Below are positions 27,987 to 36,763 of a DNA stretch of 64,000 bases, in pieces. The notes below the pieces were generated by a model that was not told the DNA's origin, did no database searches, and saw only the letters and a list, made by a program, of their open reading frames with translations. The stretch is from Opitutaceae bacterium (lineage in GTDB: Bacteria; Verrucomicrobiota; Verrucomicrobiia; Opitutales; Opitutaceae): NCBI GenBank assembly GCA_016711225.1, contig JADJTK010000026.1:20402-84401 (forward strand). Reading direction: 5' to 3'. Position 1 is the first letter of the stretch; every line of letters begins with the position of its first letter. The translations under genes and the position numbers were made by a program.

Positions 27987-28583
27987 GTGAAGACCATCCG
28001 CCAGCTCGCCAGCCAGTTCGGCCTCTCCCGCTCCGCCCTGCTCTACTACGACCGCCTCGGGTTGCTGCGGCCCGACTACCGCACCTCCGCGGGCCATCGC
28101 CTCTACTCGGCCGAGGACGAGGCCCGCCTCGCGCGCATCTGCGAACTGCGCACCGCCGGCCTGCCGCTGAGCGAGATCGACGCCGTACTCGAGCCCTCAC
28201 GCCAGTTGCGCGCCCCGCTCGGGGCCGCCCTCAACCGCCGCCTCTCCGAGCTCAACCACGAGATCGCCGCCCTGCGTCGCCAACAGCAGGTGGCCATGGC
28301 CCTGCTCTGCGACCAATCCGCGGCCGGCCGCTCGCGCATCATGACCAAGGAGCGCTGGGTCCAGCTCCTGACCGCCTGCGGCCTCGATGAGGACGACCGG
28401 GCGCGCTGGCACCGTGAGTTCGAACAGCTCTCCCCCGAGGCGCATCAGGACTTCCTGGAGTCGCTCGGTCTGCCCGCCCCCGAGATCAAGGCGATCCGCC
28501 GGTGGTCGGCGTCCGTGCCCGCCCAACCCTCCCAAACGGTCAAACTCCCGAAGCGGCCCGCGCCGCCATCGCCGAAGTCTTGA
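27987..28583 (+). CDS. MerR-family transcriptional regulator
   Basis: A 198-residue regulator starting with GTG. The winged-helix domain (residues 1-70) is clear: KTIRQLASQFGLSRSALLYYDRLGLLRP, then HRLYSAEDEARLARI. A helical dimerisation region follows (about 75-110, ELNHEIAALRRQQQ). Residues about 117-176 form a second module (TKERWVQLLTACGLDED to EIKAIRRW) that is duplicated as the separate 61-residue ORF upstream. No metal-binding cysteines are present, so a small organic ligand or stress signal is more likely than a metal. The target is unknown; the 27745-27986 space is a candidate control region. Confidence 0.88.
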   Translation: MKTIRQLASQFGLSRSALLYYDRLGLLRPDYRTSAGHRLYSAEDEARLARICELRTAGLPLSEIDAVLEPSRQLRAPLGAALNRRLSELNHEIAALRRQQQVAMALLCDQSAAGRSRIMTKERWVQLLTACGLDEDDRARWHREFEQLSPEAHQDFLESLGLPAPEIKAIRRWSASVPAQPSQTVKLPKRPAPPSPKS

Positions 28584-28705
28584 TTCTCCTCGCCGAAATG
28601 CCGGCCGCGTTCCGTCGCGAGGGCGACGCCTTGCTCACGACGCTCCCGCCCACGAGTTGTGCGCTTCGTCCACGTCGCGGGAAAGGCTGCGAACTGCGGC
28701 CAGTT

Positions 28706-30112
28706 TCAGTCCGTCTGTCTCTTCTCCGGCAGCGGAATCGTCAGGCGGAATCGGCTACCCGTGAGGCCACTTTCCTCCAGAGTCAGTGCTCCGTCGATCT
28801 GCGCAGCGAGCAACCGCGAGATGGCCAGCCCCAAGCCCGTGCCTCCAGCCCGCCCCGAACAACCCGGCTCGAACAGCTGCGACCGGAGACTCTCCGGCAC
28901 TCCCGGCCCACAGTCCACAACTTCGACATAGAGGCTCGGCGCGGTCCCGGCCCCCGGCCGTAGGTTCACGTCCACGCATTGGCCGGCCGTGCTCACCGCG
29001 ATGGCATTCTGGAGCAGATTGCTCGCAATCAGGCACACCAGACTACCCCGAACGTTGTCCACGAGACCGGCGAGCCGGCTCTCGACGCGCACGGTCACCG
29101 CCCGATCGGTCGCGGCCGACTCGCTGTGGTGTCGGATGAGCTCCGCAAGATCCTGACCAGACAACTCATAGGCGAGCGAGGTCCGGCGATCGTTGAGCAA
29201 CTCCACCGTCTCTTGGACCAACACCTGCACCCGCCTGGTGTATTCCTGGGCTGAACTCCAATCGGGGTCCCTCCCACCTGCGCCCACGGCCGCCTGCAAC
29301 CCGGCCACCGAGCCCTGCAAGCTGTGCATCAGGTGCGAGGTGATCTGGCCAAGCGCCGACGCCTTCGTCGAGAGGGTGAGGTGGCGCTCCGCCCGAGCCA
29401 GACTCGCATTGCCCTGTTCGATTACTCGCCCCGCGCGGCGAAGCCGGGCATAGGCGAACGCGAAAACGCCGGTAATCACCAACCAGCCACCTCCAATGGT
29501 CATCCACGTCTGGCGTTCCATCTGCCGGTCGATTGCCCCGAGCTCCTCGCGGAGCAGACGCGCATCGAAGTGATAGCGTACGAAGCCGAGGGGGTGGGGC
29601 CGGCCTGCCTGGGCGATCGGCAGGAGCACCTCCAGCACCGGCGAGCCCGGCCCTTCGGCGGATCCACCCTCCTGCGCCAGCTGCGGCAGGTTGAAGGCGG
29701 CGTGATACCGGCTGATGGGGGCCCCCGACACCAACCGCAGAAAATCCCCCATCGGGAGTTCGACGAACCCCTGCCCGACGGGAATGGCTTCCACGGCGAG
29801 GCCGTCGGAGTCGAACACGGCCAACGCCAGCAGCCCCTTCTGATGTGCGTTGGCCACAAGTGCCTGGACGAGGCGTTGGCCCGGCGCCACCTGCGCATCG
29901 GCGCCCATCGCGACATCCACCTGATTCTGGACCATCGGTTCCAATACAACCGCCGCCCGCTCGATCATCCGGGTCCGAACCTCCTCGTGGGGCCCGCGGC
30001 GTAGGTACAGCGCGCCCACCACCAGGAAAGCGGACACCACCAGCCAAAGGGCCAACGCCCCCCAGGTCAGTCGGCTCACCGACGGCCTAGATGTGAAGGT
30101 TCGAGTGGACAT
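28706..30112 (-). CDS. Sensor histidine kinase, NtrB-like, of a sigma-54 two-component system
   Basis: A 468-residue membrane kinase. Helices at about 16-37 and 206-224 enclose a 170-residue periplasmic domain. The dimerisation helix reads LGQITSHLMHSLQGSVAGL; H263 is the best candidate phosphoacceptor, in place of the usual HExxNP context. The ATPase domain shows NLLQNAIAV (N box), DCGPGVPE (G1) and GGTGLGLA (G2). It begins 9 bases after the stop of the exported helical protein gene, in one operon, and the sigma-54 regulator gene lies directly upstream, so it is almost surely that regulator's partner. The signal may be the exported protein or something it binds. It ends at 28706. Confidence 0.9.
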   Translation of the reverse strand: MSTRTFTSRPSVSRLTWGALALWLVVSAFLVVGALYLRRGPHEEVRTRMIERAAVVLEPMVQNQVDVAMGADAQVAPGQRLVQALVANAHQKGLLALAVFDSDGLAVEAIPVGQGFVELPMGDFLRLVSGAPISRYHAAFNLPQLAQEGGSAEGPGSPVLEVLLPIAQAGRPHPLGFVRYHFDARLLREELGAIDRQMERQTWMTIGGGWLVITGVFAFAYARLRRAGRVIEQGNASLARAERHLTLSTKASALGQITSHLMHSLQGSVAGLQAAVGAGGRDPDWSSAQEYTRRVQVLVQETVELLNDRRTSLAYELSGQDLAELIRHHSESAATDRAVTVRVESRLAGLVDNVRGSLVCLIASNLLQNAIAVSTAGQCVDVNLRPGAGTAPSLYVEVVDCGPGVPESLRSQLFEPGCSGRAGGTGLGLAISRLLAAQIDGALTLEESGLTGSRFRLTIPLPEKRQTD

Positions 30113-30121
30113 CGATGTTGG

Positions 30122-31774
30122 TTAACGGATGTAGGGCCCAACGAGGGATTCGACCGCGGAACTGAACAGCAACCGCCGCTGCCCGTCGGACAAGCCCGGC
30201 TCCAATACCGCCTGCCGATACGCCCAATATTTGTTCCACGTTTCCCGCTGCGCTTGGGCCAGAGAGAATTCCTGCAGAAGCGCATCCACCGAGCGATCCG
30301 CAGCCTCCAGTGGCCGCCCCGGACCCTCGGTCAGGGCCTGCACCAGCGCCTTCTTCTGGGCCACCAACCCCGTGTACCGGCGCGCTTGGGTCTCATGAAA
30401 CTCCGGCAACGAGTTCAATACAGTGACGTCCGCATTGGCCGAAACAGCCGACCCGCTGACCTGGATCTGATAGCCACGCGCATAGGGGACGATCTCCGCC
30501 TGCCCTTGCGGCACCGCAGCCCGCACCTCCGCCAGCTTCGCGACAAACGCGCGCTGTGTCTCCACCTTCGCCTTCAGGTAATCCGCGATCTGCGGTGCCA
30601 GACTCGGGGGGATGAGCGAAGTCGGTGGTTCGTCGGGATAGACACTCCCGACCAGACCGACCCGGATTTCCTCCGCCAGGCTTTGAAGCCGAACAATCCG
30701 CGCCGCCTGCGCCTCGCGCAGAGCCTGGAAAGTGGCCGCCCGTTCCCGGTCTTTGCTCTTGTCGTTGCCGAAAACGGCGGCACACAGCTCGTCCTTCAAT
30801 GCGCCCTTCAGCTCATGATAGGCGGCAACCCGTCCCTGTAGCGCCGCCGGCATCTCCGCTGGTAATCGGATACGCGAGGTGCTGGGGGTGAAATGGACAT
30901 AGGTCTCGGACAGCGGGGATGCGGAGGAATCGGCGGCAGCGGGCCCAGGACCCAAGGCCTCCGTCGCCGCTTCCTGGAGCAATCCCCGTTGCTCACCCGA
31001 AAACTCCGCCGCGAATGCGGCCGCAGCCTGCAGCACGACAAACCGATCCTGCCCCGGCAGTTCGCGGTTGGCGTCGCCCAAATGCCAGTTGCGGGTCTCC
31101 TCCCAATCGACTCCGTCTTCCAGGAGTGTCGTTTTGCAGAGGTTCTGACGTATCTCCTCCGCCAATCTCTCCACCTGTGCCACCGCCGCCGCCTGGCGCT
31201 GCGCCAACGCCACCAGCCGCTCCCTACGCTCCGCTGAGGTTGCGTCCTGGGCTGAGCCGATCTCGGCACACAGGCTTTCCACGACCTGCTGCTTTGCGGT
31301 TCGATATCGTTCCAGCATCCCCAACCGTCGTTTGGAAAGCTGTCCCTCCTCCATGAACGCGCTCAACGGGGCGAAAAAGGGCTCCGCGAGATAGGGCAAC
31401 AGGCGCGCCACTGCTTTGCCGGCCTGCCCCTCCGGCAGCGGCGGCAAGAACCGGCCAAGCGGTGGCGCTCGTAGAGGGAAACAAATCCGTAGCCCAGGGC
31501 CTCCATCGCGCCCCTGGGCTTTTCCCGGCATCTGCGCCCAATCATATTTGTAGCTATAGTACGAAGACTGACTGAGGGAGCTAGGGCCGAAGAAGTGCTC
31601 CTGACTCGGACTCCCCACAGGGGAGGCCGAAAGGTAGTTGGATTGCCCGACTCCTGGAGTGAGCCCGACTATCCGCTCTGCAACCGCTCGCTCCCCAGCC
31701 ATGCATCCGAGCATGATGACAAGAAAGAGTGGCCGACCCAGCGATCTGTCATGCCTGCAGATTTGCATATTCAT
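30122..31774 (-). CDS. Exported helical (coiled-coil-like) protein in a sigma-54 operon
   Basis: A protein of about 550 residues with no family I recognise. I start at the ATG at 31774 because a signal-peptide-like stretch (RPLFLVIMLGCMAGERAVA) follows; a GTG 14 codons upstream is the alternative. After a Ser/Tyr-rich segment the rest is almost all amphipathic helix, with heptad-like runs (RLVALAQRQAAAVAQVERLAEEIRQ near 195-220 and similar further on). The two halves look alike in the LA/VERLAEEIR and LQSLAEEIR stretches, which suggests an internal duplication. The gene follows a -24/-12 promoter and precedes the kinase by 9 bases. It may be the sensed or effector component of this system. 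Confidence 0.7.
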   Translation of the reverse strand: MNMQICRHDRSLGRPLFLVIMLGCMAGERAVAERIVGLTPGVGQSNYLSASPVGSPSQEHFFGPSSLSQSSYYSYKYDWAQMPGKAQGRDGGPGLRICFPLRAPPLGRFLPPLPEGQAGKAVARLLPYLAEPFFAPLSAFMEEGQLSKRRLGMLERYRTAKQQVVESLCAEIGSAQDATSAERRERLVALAQRQAAAVAQVERLAEEIRQNLCKTTLLEDGVDWEETRNWHLGDANRELPGQDRFVVLQAAAAFAAEFSGEQRGLLQEAATEALGPGPAAADSSASPLSETYVHFTPSTSRIRLPAEMPAALQGRVAAYHELKGALKDELCAAVFGNDKSKDRERAATFQALREAQAARIVRLQSLAEEIRVGLVGSVYPDEPPTSLIPPSLAPQIADYLKAKVETQRAFVAKLAEVRAAVPQGQAEIVPYARGYQIQVSGSAVSANADVTVLNSLPEFHETQARRYTGLVAQKKALVQALTEGPGRPLEAADRSVDALLQEFSLAQAQRETWNKYWAYRQAVLEPGLSDGQRRLLFSSAVESLVGPYIR

Positions 31775-31836
31775 CGAAGTACTTGGTTCACGGTTCAGCT
31801 TGAGATTCCGCTTCACTAGAGAAGCGGTCCCCTCTT

Positions 31837-31853
31837 TGCCTGCGGCGTGCCAA
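31837..31853 (-). promoter_or_regulatory. Sigma-54 (-24/-12) promoter
   Basis: The minus strand reads TTGGCACG-CCGCA-GGCA. The -24 element TGGCACG matches the consensus exactly, and the distance from GG to the -12 GC is the required one. The -12 box is AGGCA instead of TTGCA but keeps the invariant GC. The predicted start of transcription is near 31826, about 50 bases before the ATG at 31774. The gene directly upstream encodes a sigma-54 activator. Confidence 0.8.
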
Positions 31854-31901
31854 ACATGCAGTGACGACGCTATGCGTTGGAGTGCAGTCGGTTAGCGAAC
31901 G

Positions 31902-31929
31902 ACTGGCGCCAATCCGGGGTGCCGCCAGT
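31902..31929. promoter_or_regulatory. Inverted repeat, candidate upstream activator site
   Basis: ACTGGCG (31902-31908) and CGCCAGT (31923-31929) are perfect 7-bp arms 14 bases apart. The centre lies about 90 bases upstream of the predicted sigma-54 start, a usual place for a dimeric enhancer-binding protein. Assignment to the adjacent regulator is inference. Confidence 0.5.
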
Positions 31930-31948
31930 TCGACGATTTCGGTGCATT

Positions 31949-31976
31949 CACCCAACCGCCCGGCCTGTGTTGGGTG
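31949..31976 (-). terminator. 8-bp hairpin directly after the regulator stop (weak terminator or second activator site)
   Basis: CACCCAAC (31949-31956) pairs with GTTGGGTG (31969-31976), two bases beyond the stop codon of the regulator gene. On the minus strand no T run follows, so termination would be weak. The position, about 135 bases before the sigma-54 start, also suits a second activator site. Confidence 0.45.
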
Positions 31977-31977
31977 C

Positions 31978-33456
31978 TTAGCCACAGGACTCCGGCCGCG
32001 AAGGAGTTCCTTTCCCCTCGCCCTCCATCCGGCCACCGCCCTGATGATACCGGAGATAGTCGCGGGTCACCCCCAGCCGCCGGGCCGCTGCCGAGATGTT
32101 CCCCTCCGTCTCCCGGAGCGCGGTGTTGATCAGGTCCGTGATCACCCCGTCGATGCTAAATCCGGTTTCGGGCAGCTTCCACGCCGGGTTCAGCCAGTCC
32201 GCTACAGATCGGCTCGTCCCGTCGCCAAGCCCTTCGAAGTCGATTGTCTTGCGCTTATTGAAGATGACCGCGCGCTCGATCACGTGCGCCAGCTCGCGGA
32301 TGTTGCCCCGCCACGCTTGGGCCCGCAGCCGCGCCTCGCCCTCGGCGCTGATCGTCAGCGTTCCCAGCCGGTAACGATTCGCGAGACCCGCAAGAAGCTG
32401 CCGGGCCAGCACCACCAGATCCGCGCCGCGCTCGCGCAACGGAGGCAGCAAGAGGCGCAGGAGATTCAGGCGATGGAAGAGATCTTCCCGAAACAATCCC
32501 TGCGCGACCAGCTCGCCCAACGGACAGTTGTTCGCCGCAACCAAGCGCACGTCGACCGGCGTCGTCTTCGTGCCACCCAGGCGGCGGATACTCCCTTCCT
32601 CCACCGCGGTGAGTAGCTTCGCCTGGGTCTGCGCCGACAGCGCCCCAACCTCGTCGAGGAATAGCGTGCCACCGTCTGCCGCCTCGAACAAGCCCACCCG
32701 GGCCTGCTTGGCATCGGTGAAAGCTCCCCGCTCGTGCCCGAAAAGCTCGGACTCCGCCAGCAACTCCGGCAACGCTGCGCAATTAAGCGAGACAAATGGC
32801 CTATTCGCCCGCGGGCCGCGCCGATGCACCCAGCGCGCCAGCAGGCTCTTGCCGGTACCGGTTTCACCCTCGATCAGCAACGGCGGCAGGCGCGTGAGCA
32901 GGCGCCGCTCGGCCTCCAACATCTGCTCCAACTGCGAGCGCATCTCCGCCAGGCTTTCGCCGAAAAAGAGTTCCGGTTCGCCATCCCCGCCCCCACTGCG
33001 TTGCTCGTCCCGCCGCGTCGCCCGCCGCAGCGTCCGGCACCGCAGAAAGGCCAACGGCACCGCCTCCAGTTCGAACGGTTTGGTGAGGTAGTCGCCCGCA
33101 CCGAGCCGTACGGCGTCAACCGCCTGCGCGATCCCACCGTAAGCAGTCATGGCGACAACACCGGTGTTTTCGGAGAAGACTCCGTCGCGCAGCAGCGCCA
33201 ATCCGAGTCCATCCGGCAAATGCATATCCACCAGCGCGTAATCATAACACTCCTCGCGCACCAACCGCCGGGCCTCGGCCAAGTTTCGCGCGATGGTGAC
33301 CTCCCCTCCCCTCGCTTCCAGAAAGGATACGAGGCGACGGCTCAGAACGGCATCATCCTCCAGGAGAAGTACCGTTGTGCCGCGCGGAAGAGCCGACTCG
33401 AGGGGCTGGGATGAAAGCCGATCCACGCCGCGGATTATTCCGCGGTTTGGCCTCAT
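31978..33456 (-). CDS. Sigma-54-dependent response regulator (NtrC family)
   Basis: A regulator of about 492 residues. The receiver holds the phosphorylation site D77 in ALVDMHLPDG, and K126 in TKPFE. The AAA+ domain holds Walker A GETGTGKS (197-204), the sigma-54 contact loop GAFTDA (244-249, a variant of GAFTGA) and Walker B LFLDEV. A Fis-type helix-turn-helix ends the protein (GNISAAARRLGVTRDYLRYHQ is its core). The ATG at 33456 was chosen because receiver homology begins about 27 residues later; the open frame runs 50 codons further up without homology. It probably activates the promoter at 31837-31853 and thus the exported protein and kinase genes. It ends 161 bases before that operon. 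Confidence 0.93.
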   Translation of the reverse strand: MRPNRGIIRGVDRLSSQPLESALPRGTTVLLLEDDAVLSRRLVSFLEARGGEVTIARNLAEARRLVREECYDYALVDMHLPDGLGLALLRDGVFSENTGVVAMTAYGGIAQAVDAVRLGAGDYLTKPFELEAVPLAFLRCRTLRRATRRDEQRSGGGDGEPELFFGESLAEMRSQLEQMLEAERRLLTRLPPLLIEGETGTGKSLLARWVHRRGPRANRPFVSLNCAALPELLAESELFGHERGAFTDAKQARVGLFEAADGGTLFLDEVGALSAQTQAKLLTAVEEGSIRRLGGTKTTPVDVRLVAANNCPLGELVAQGLFREDLFHRLNLLRLLLPPLRERGADLVVLARQLLAGLANRYRLGTLTISAEGEARLRAQAWRGNIRELAHVIERAVIFNKRKTIDFEGLGDGTSRSVADWLNPAWKLPETGFSIDGVITDLINTALRETEGNISAAARRLGVTRDYLRYHQGGGRMEGEGKGTPSRPESCG

Positions 33457-33823
33457 GCCCAGACAAATACCAGGCAGAAGGCTGAACCAGGAGCCTGGGC
33501 CGGCGACAGGGCAATCGGACAAAGGGTCATCACCGACTCCTTGCGCACCAAAAGCATCTGCGGCGCAAGCCCAAGAAGCTCCGTAACCTGCCGCGCCGGG
33601 CGGCACCGATGTGCACTCTCAGCGCAGCGCCTCGACCCCGCCCCGGGCGACTCCGCATCGCTCCGCCGAAAATCGTGGGCCCCTCGCGTCGTCCACGCCT
33701 CGTCCCCAACCGGCCACCGGCCCGCATCAACCGCTGATCACAGTTGAGCGGACACACCGGCTCCCTGGTGCCATTCTTGGGCAATACCACGGGCGGAGCT
33801 GGCTTCGCCCGGGCCATCACACC
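33457..33823. other. Divergent intergenic region
   Basis: These 367 bases lie between the start of the sigma-54 regulator and a plus-strand secreted-protein gene. Open frames here have no motif or start context. Promoters for both flanking genes are expected, but I cannot pick out convincing boxes. Confidence 0.5.
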
Positions 33824-34654
33824 ATGCAACCCATCCTGCGCTTCGCCTCCTCCTCGTGCCGTCGCAGCCGGCGCACCCACGCCGCCCTCCTCGCCGGCCT
33901 GCTCTTCGGGCTCGGCGCTCCCGGCGCGGTCGCCGGTGTTCCCGGCACACCGACAGTGCGCGCTTTGGCCGGCGATTCGAACCTCTGGGCCACCGCAGCC
34001 CGGATCGCCCTCGCCTCCCGCTGGATCCTACCGGGCCGCGCCACCATCGACGAGCACTCGTCCCAGGACGCCGCCACCACCCACACCGCGATCACCGCCC
34101 GGCTCGAAGATGCCGGCGCCCGCGCCCCCCGCCTGACCATCGAGGCGGTACGGATCAACAACGAGGACAAGACCCAGGCGACCGCCCAAGAGATGACCCA
34201 CGGTCTGAGCGAACTGGTCGAATCGCTCTACAGCCCCGACCATCCGCTCGGCCGACACTCATCGAAGGAGATCCGCCCCGCCGGGGAGACACTCATCGAC
34301 GGCGCGCGCTGTCGTGGTTTCGCGACCCATACCACCACCGACGGGCTGAACCTCGAGTCCACGACATGGATCGACGTCGCCCTTGGTTACGCCCGCCGCA
34401 TCGACTACCGCGCGCTCAACCTGCCGCTGCGCAGGGACGGCGCCACCATCCGCGCGCTCAGCGGCAGCTCCGACTACGCTCTCGACGCGCGTGGCCGCTG
34501 GATACTCGTACGTCACAGCGAGCGCAGCGACCTCAAGGCGTCCTCGTTCCTGGGCAGCATCGAGTTGCTCTCGGACAAGACGATCCGCTGCGAGCACCAC
34601 TGGGAATACACCGGCCCGCGGCGCAAGGCGCTTGCCCGGCTAACGGGCCCCTGA
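33824..34654 (+). CDS. Secreted hypothetical protein
   Basis: A 276-residue protein. Start at the ATG at 33824, which begins a signal peptide with a basic head and hydrophobic core (RRTHAALLAGLLFGLGAPGAVAG). The mature part alternates short beta-strands and charged turns (LTIEAVRINNEDKTQ, TLIDGARCRGFATHTTTDG, STTWIDVALGYARRIDY), like a lipoprotein-carrier or outer-membrane-lipoprotein-sorting type fold. That resemblance is only by pattern; I do not name a family. It converges on the M13 peptidase gene with 51 bases between the stops. Confidence 0.65.
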   Translation: MQPILRFASSSCRRSRRTHAALLAGLLFGLGAPGAVAGVPGTPTVRALAGDSNLWATAARIALASRWILPGRATIDEHSSQDAATTHTAITARLEDAGARAPRLTIEAVRINNEDKTQATAQEMTHGLSELVESLYSPDHPLGRHSSKEIRPAGETLIDGARCRGFATHTTTDGLNLESTTWIDVALGYARRIDYRALNLPLRRDGATIRALSGSSDYALDARGRWILVRHSERSDLKASSFLGSIELLSDKTIRCEHHWEYTGPRRKALARLTGP

Positions 34655-34705
34655 ACACCCCGGGGCACCCCGGTCGGCCTTCGTCCGATCGCGGGGCCCC
34701 GAGCG

Positions 34706-36763
34706 TCACCAAATGTTGGGGCGCTGCTCGGGGGCGCGCCACATCGGATCGCCCTCCCGGATACCCCAGGCCGCGAAGAACTCGGGAAGGTTCAGCAACG
34801 GCCCCAGCGCACGGAAATTGCCCGGAGCGTGCGGCCCGGTGACCAGTTGCCGCTCCAGCGCCTCGGGCCGGTAGAGCGTGCGTCCCCAGAGCTGCGCCCA
34901 CGAGAGGAAGAAGCGCTGCTCCGGAGTGAAGCCGTCGATCGGCTCCGGCCGCGGCTTGCCGGCGAGCGAACGCTGCAACGCCTCGTAGGCCACGCTCACG
35001 CCGCCGAGATCGGCGATGTTCTCCCCGAGACTGAGCCGGCCGTTGACGAACTTGCCCGGCAGTGCCTCGTAGGCGCCGTATTGATCGACCAGATGCTGGG
35101 CCCGCGCCTTGAACGCCTCCTCGTCGGCTGCCTGCCACCAGTCGGCGAGGTTGCCGCGCCCGTCGAACTTGCGGCCCTGGTCGTCGAAGCCGTGCGTGAT
35201 CTCATGGCCGATCACGGCGGCGATCGCCCCGAAGTTCACCGCGTCGTCGGCGGCCATGTCGAAGAACGGCGGTTGCAGGATGCCGGCGGGAAAGACGATC
35301 TCGTTGCGCGTCGCGGAGAAGTAGGCGTTCACCGTGGGCGGGGTCATCCCCCACTCCTCGGGGTAGACAGGGCGGCCAAGCTTGGCCAGCGAGTAGTTGT
35401 AGGCCCACGCGCGAGCGCGGCGCACATTGGCGCCGAAACTGTCGCGCGCCACGACCAGCCCGGCGTAGTCCTTGAGCCGATCGGAGTAGCCGATCTTGGC
35501 CCGGAAGGCGGCGAACTTCGCCTGCGCACGGGCGCGCGTCTCGGGCGTCATCCAGTCGAGCCGCTCCAGCCGCGCCCGGAACGCCGCCTCGATGTGGCCG
35601 ACCATCGCCAGCATGCGCCCCTTCGCCGCCGGCGGGAAATAACGGTCCACATAGAGCCGGCCGAGCGCATCTCCAATCTCCGCATTGACCATCTTCGCCG
35701 CGCGCCGCCAACGCGGTTCCGGCTCCGGCGTGCCGCGCAGCACCGTCTCGTAGAAACGGAAATCTTCCTCCTCGAACGCCGCCGGCAGGCAGTCGGCGTA
35801 GTTGCGTACCAAGTGCCACGACAGATAGGCGCGCCACTGGCCGACCGGGCGCGTCGTGAGTTCGGTGCCAAGGGCCTCGAGAAACGGGGGATGGTTCACC
35901 ACCGCGGCCTCGAGCTCCGGCACGCCGAGTTCCTTCAGCCAAGGGCCCCAGGGGAAGGCGGGCGCCAGCCGCGCCAGCTCGGCGGGCGTGAGGCGGTTGT
36001 AGTTGGACACCGGATCGCGCAGCTCCACCGGGCGCTTCGAGGCGCGGGCCAGCGCGGTCTCGATCTCCATGATGGCCCCGGCGCCGACCGCCGCCGCATC
36101 GGTGGTATAGCCGAGCCGCTCGAGGGTTTTCTGCACATGCGCGAGGTACGCCTCGCGTTTCGAAGCGAAGCTCTCCTCGGTGTAGTAGTCGCGGCTGGGC
36201 AGCCCGAGCCCGCCCTGGGTGAGATAGAAGGCGTTGCGGTCGCTTTGGCGCGCATCCGGATAGACGCTCACGTTGCACAGCGCGCCCACCCCGACCCGCT
36301 GCAACTGGCCGGCCACCCGCACGATCTCCTCAACCGAGCCGAGGAACCGGATCCGGGTGAGCAGGTCACCGATTGGCCCGAGCCCGGCGGCCTCGATCCC
36401 GGCGGTGTCCAACGCGGTGGCATAAAAGGTGCCGACCCGGCGCGCGGGGCTGCCCGGCGCGGCCTCGGCCTGGGCCTGCGCCGCCTCGATGGTGAGGCGG
36501 ATCTTCTCCCAGTTGGCCCGCTCCAGCGCAGTGAAGCTCGTCCAGCGGTATTGATCCGCCGGTATCTGCTCGCGCCCAAGCCAGGCGCCGGCGGCGAACT
36601 TCACAAAGTCCTGCCTTGGATCCACCGCGCGATCCATGTCGGCCACCGAGAAGCGCAACTCCGAGAGGAGCGAATCAGGGGAAGCAGGGGCGACGGGGTC
36701 CGCGGGCAAAACCGCAGCCAGGGAAGAAAAGCCGATGAGCGGGAACAGACGACAGCGCAACAT
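34706..36763 (-). CDS. M13-family (neprilysin/PepO-type) zinc metallopeptidase
   Basis: A 685-residue exported endopeptidase of family length. A short signal peptide (LRCRLFPLIGFSSLAAVLPA) leads into the mainly helical N-terminal lobe (DPRQDFVKFAAGAW). The catalytic lobe has the zinc motif HEITH at residues 520-524, the third zinc ligand in ENIADLGG, and the substrate-binding NAYFSATRNEIVFPAGILQPPFF. The family C-terminal Trp is present (RPNIW). It cuts small peptides in the periplasm or outside. The gene stands alone; 411 bases of non-coding sequence lie upstream. Confidence 0.95.
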   Translation of the reverse strand: MLRCRLFPLIGFSSLAAVLPADPVAPASPDSLLSELRFSVADMDRAVDPRQDFVKFAAGAWLGREQIPADQYRWTSFTALERANWEKIRLTIEAAQAQAEAAPGSPARRVGTFYATALDTAGIEAAGLGPIGDLLTRIRFLGSVEEIVRVAGQLQRVGVGALCNVSVYPDARQSDRNAFYLTQGGLGLPSRDYYTEESFASKREAYLAHVQKTLERLGYTTDAAAVGAGAIMEIETALARASKRPVELRDPVSNYNRLTPAELARLAPAFPWGPWLKELGVPELEAAVVNHPPFLEALGTELTTRPVGQWRAYLSWHLVRNYADCLPAAFEEEDFRFYETVLRGTPEPEPRWRRAAKMVNAEIGDALGRLYVDRYFPPAAKGRMLAMVGHIEAAFRARLERLDWMTPETRARAQAKFAAFRAKIGYSDRLKDYAGLVVARDSFGANVRRARAWAYNYSLAKLGRPVYPEEWGMTPPTVNAYFSATRNEIVFPAGILQPPFFDMAADDAVNFGAIAAVIGHEITHGFDDQGRKFDGRGNLADWWQAADEEAFKARAQHLVDQYGAYEALPGKFVNGRLSLGENIADLGGVSVAYEALQRSLAGKPRPEPIDGFTPEQRFFLSWAQLWGRTLYRPEALERQLVTGPHAPGNFRALGPLLNLPEFFAAWGIREGDPMWRAPEQRPNIW

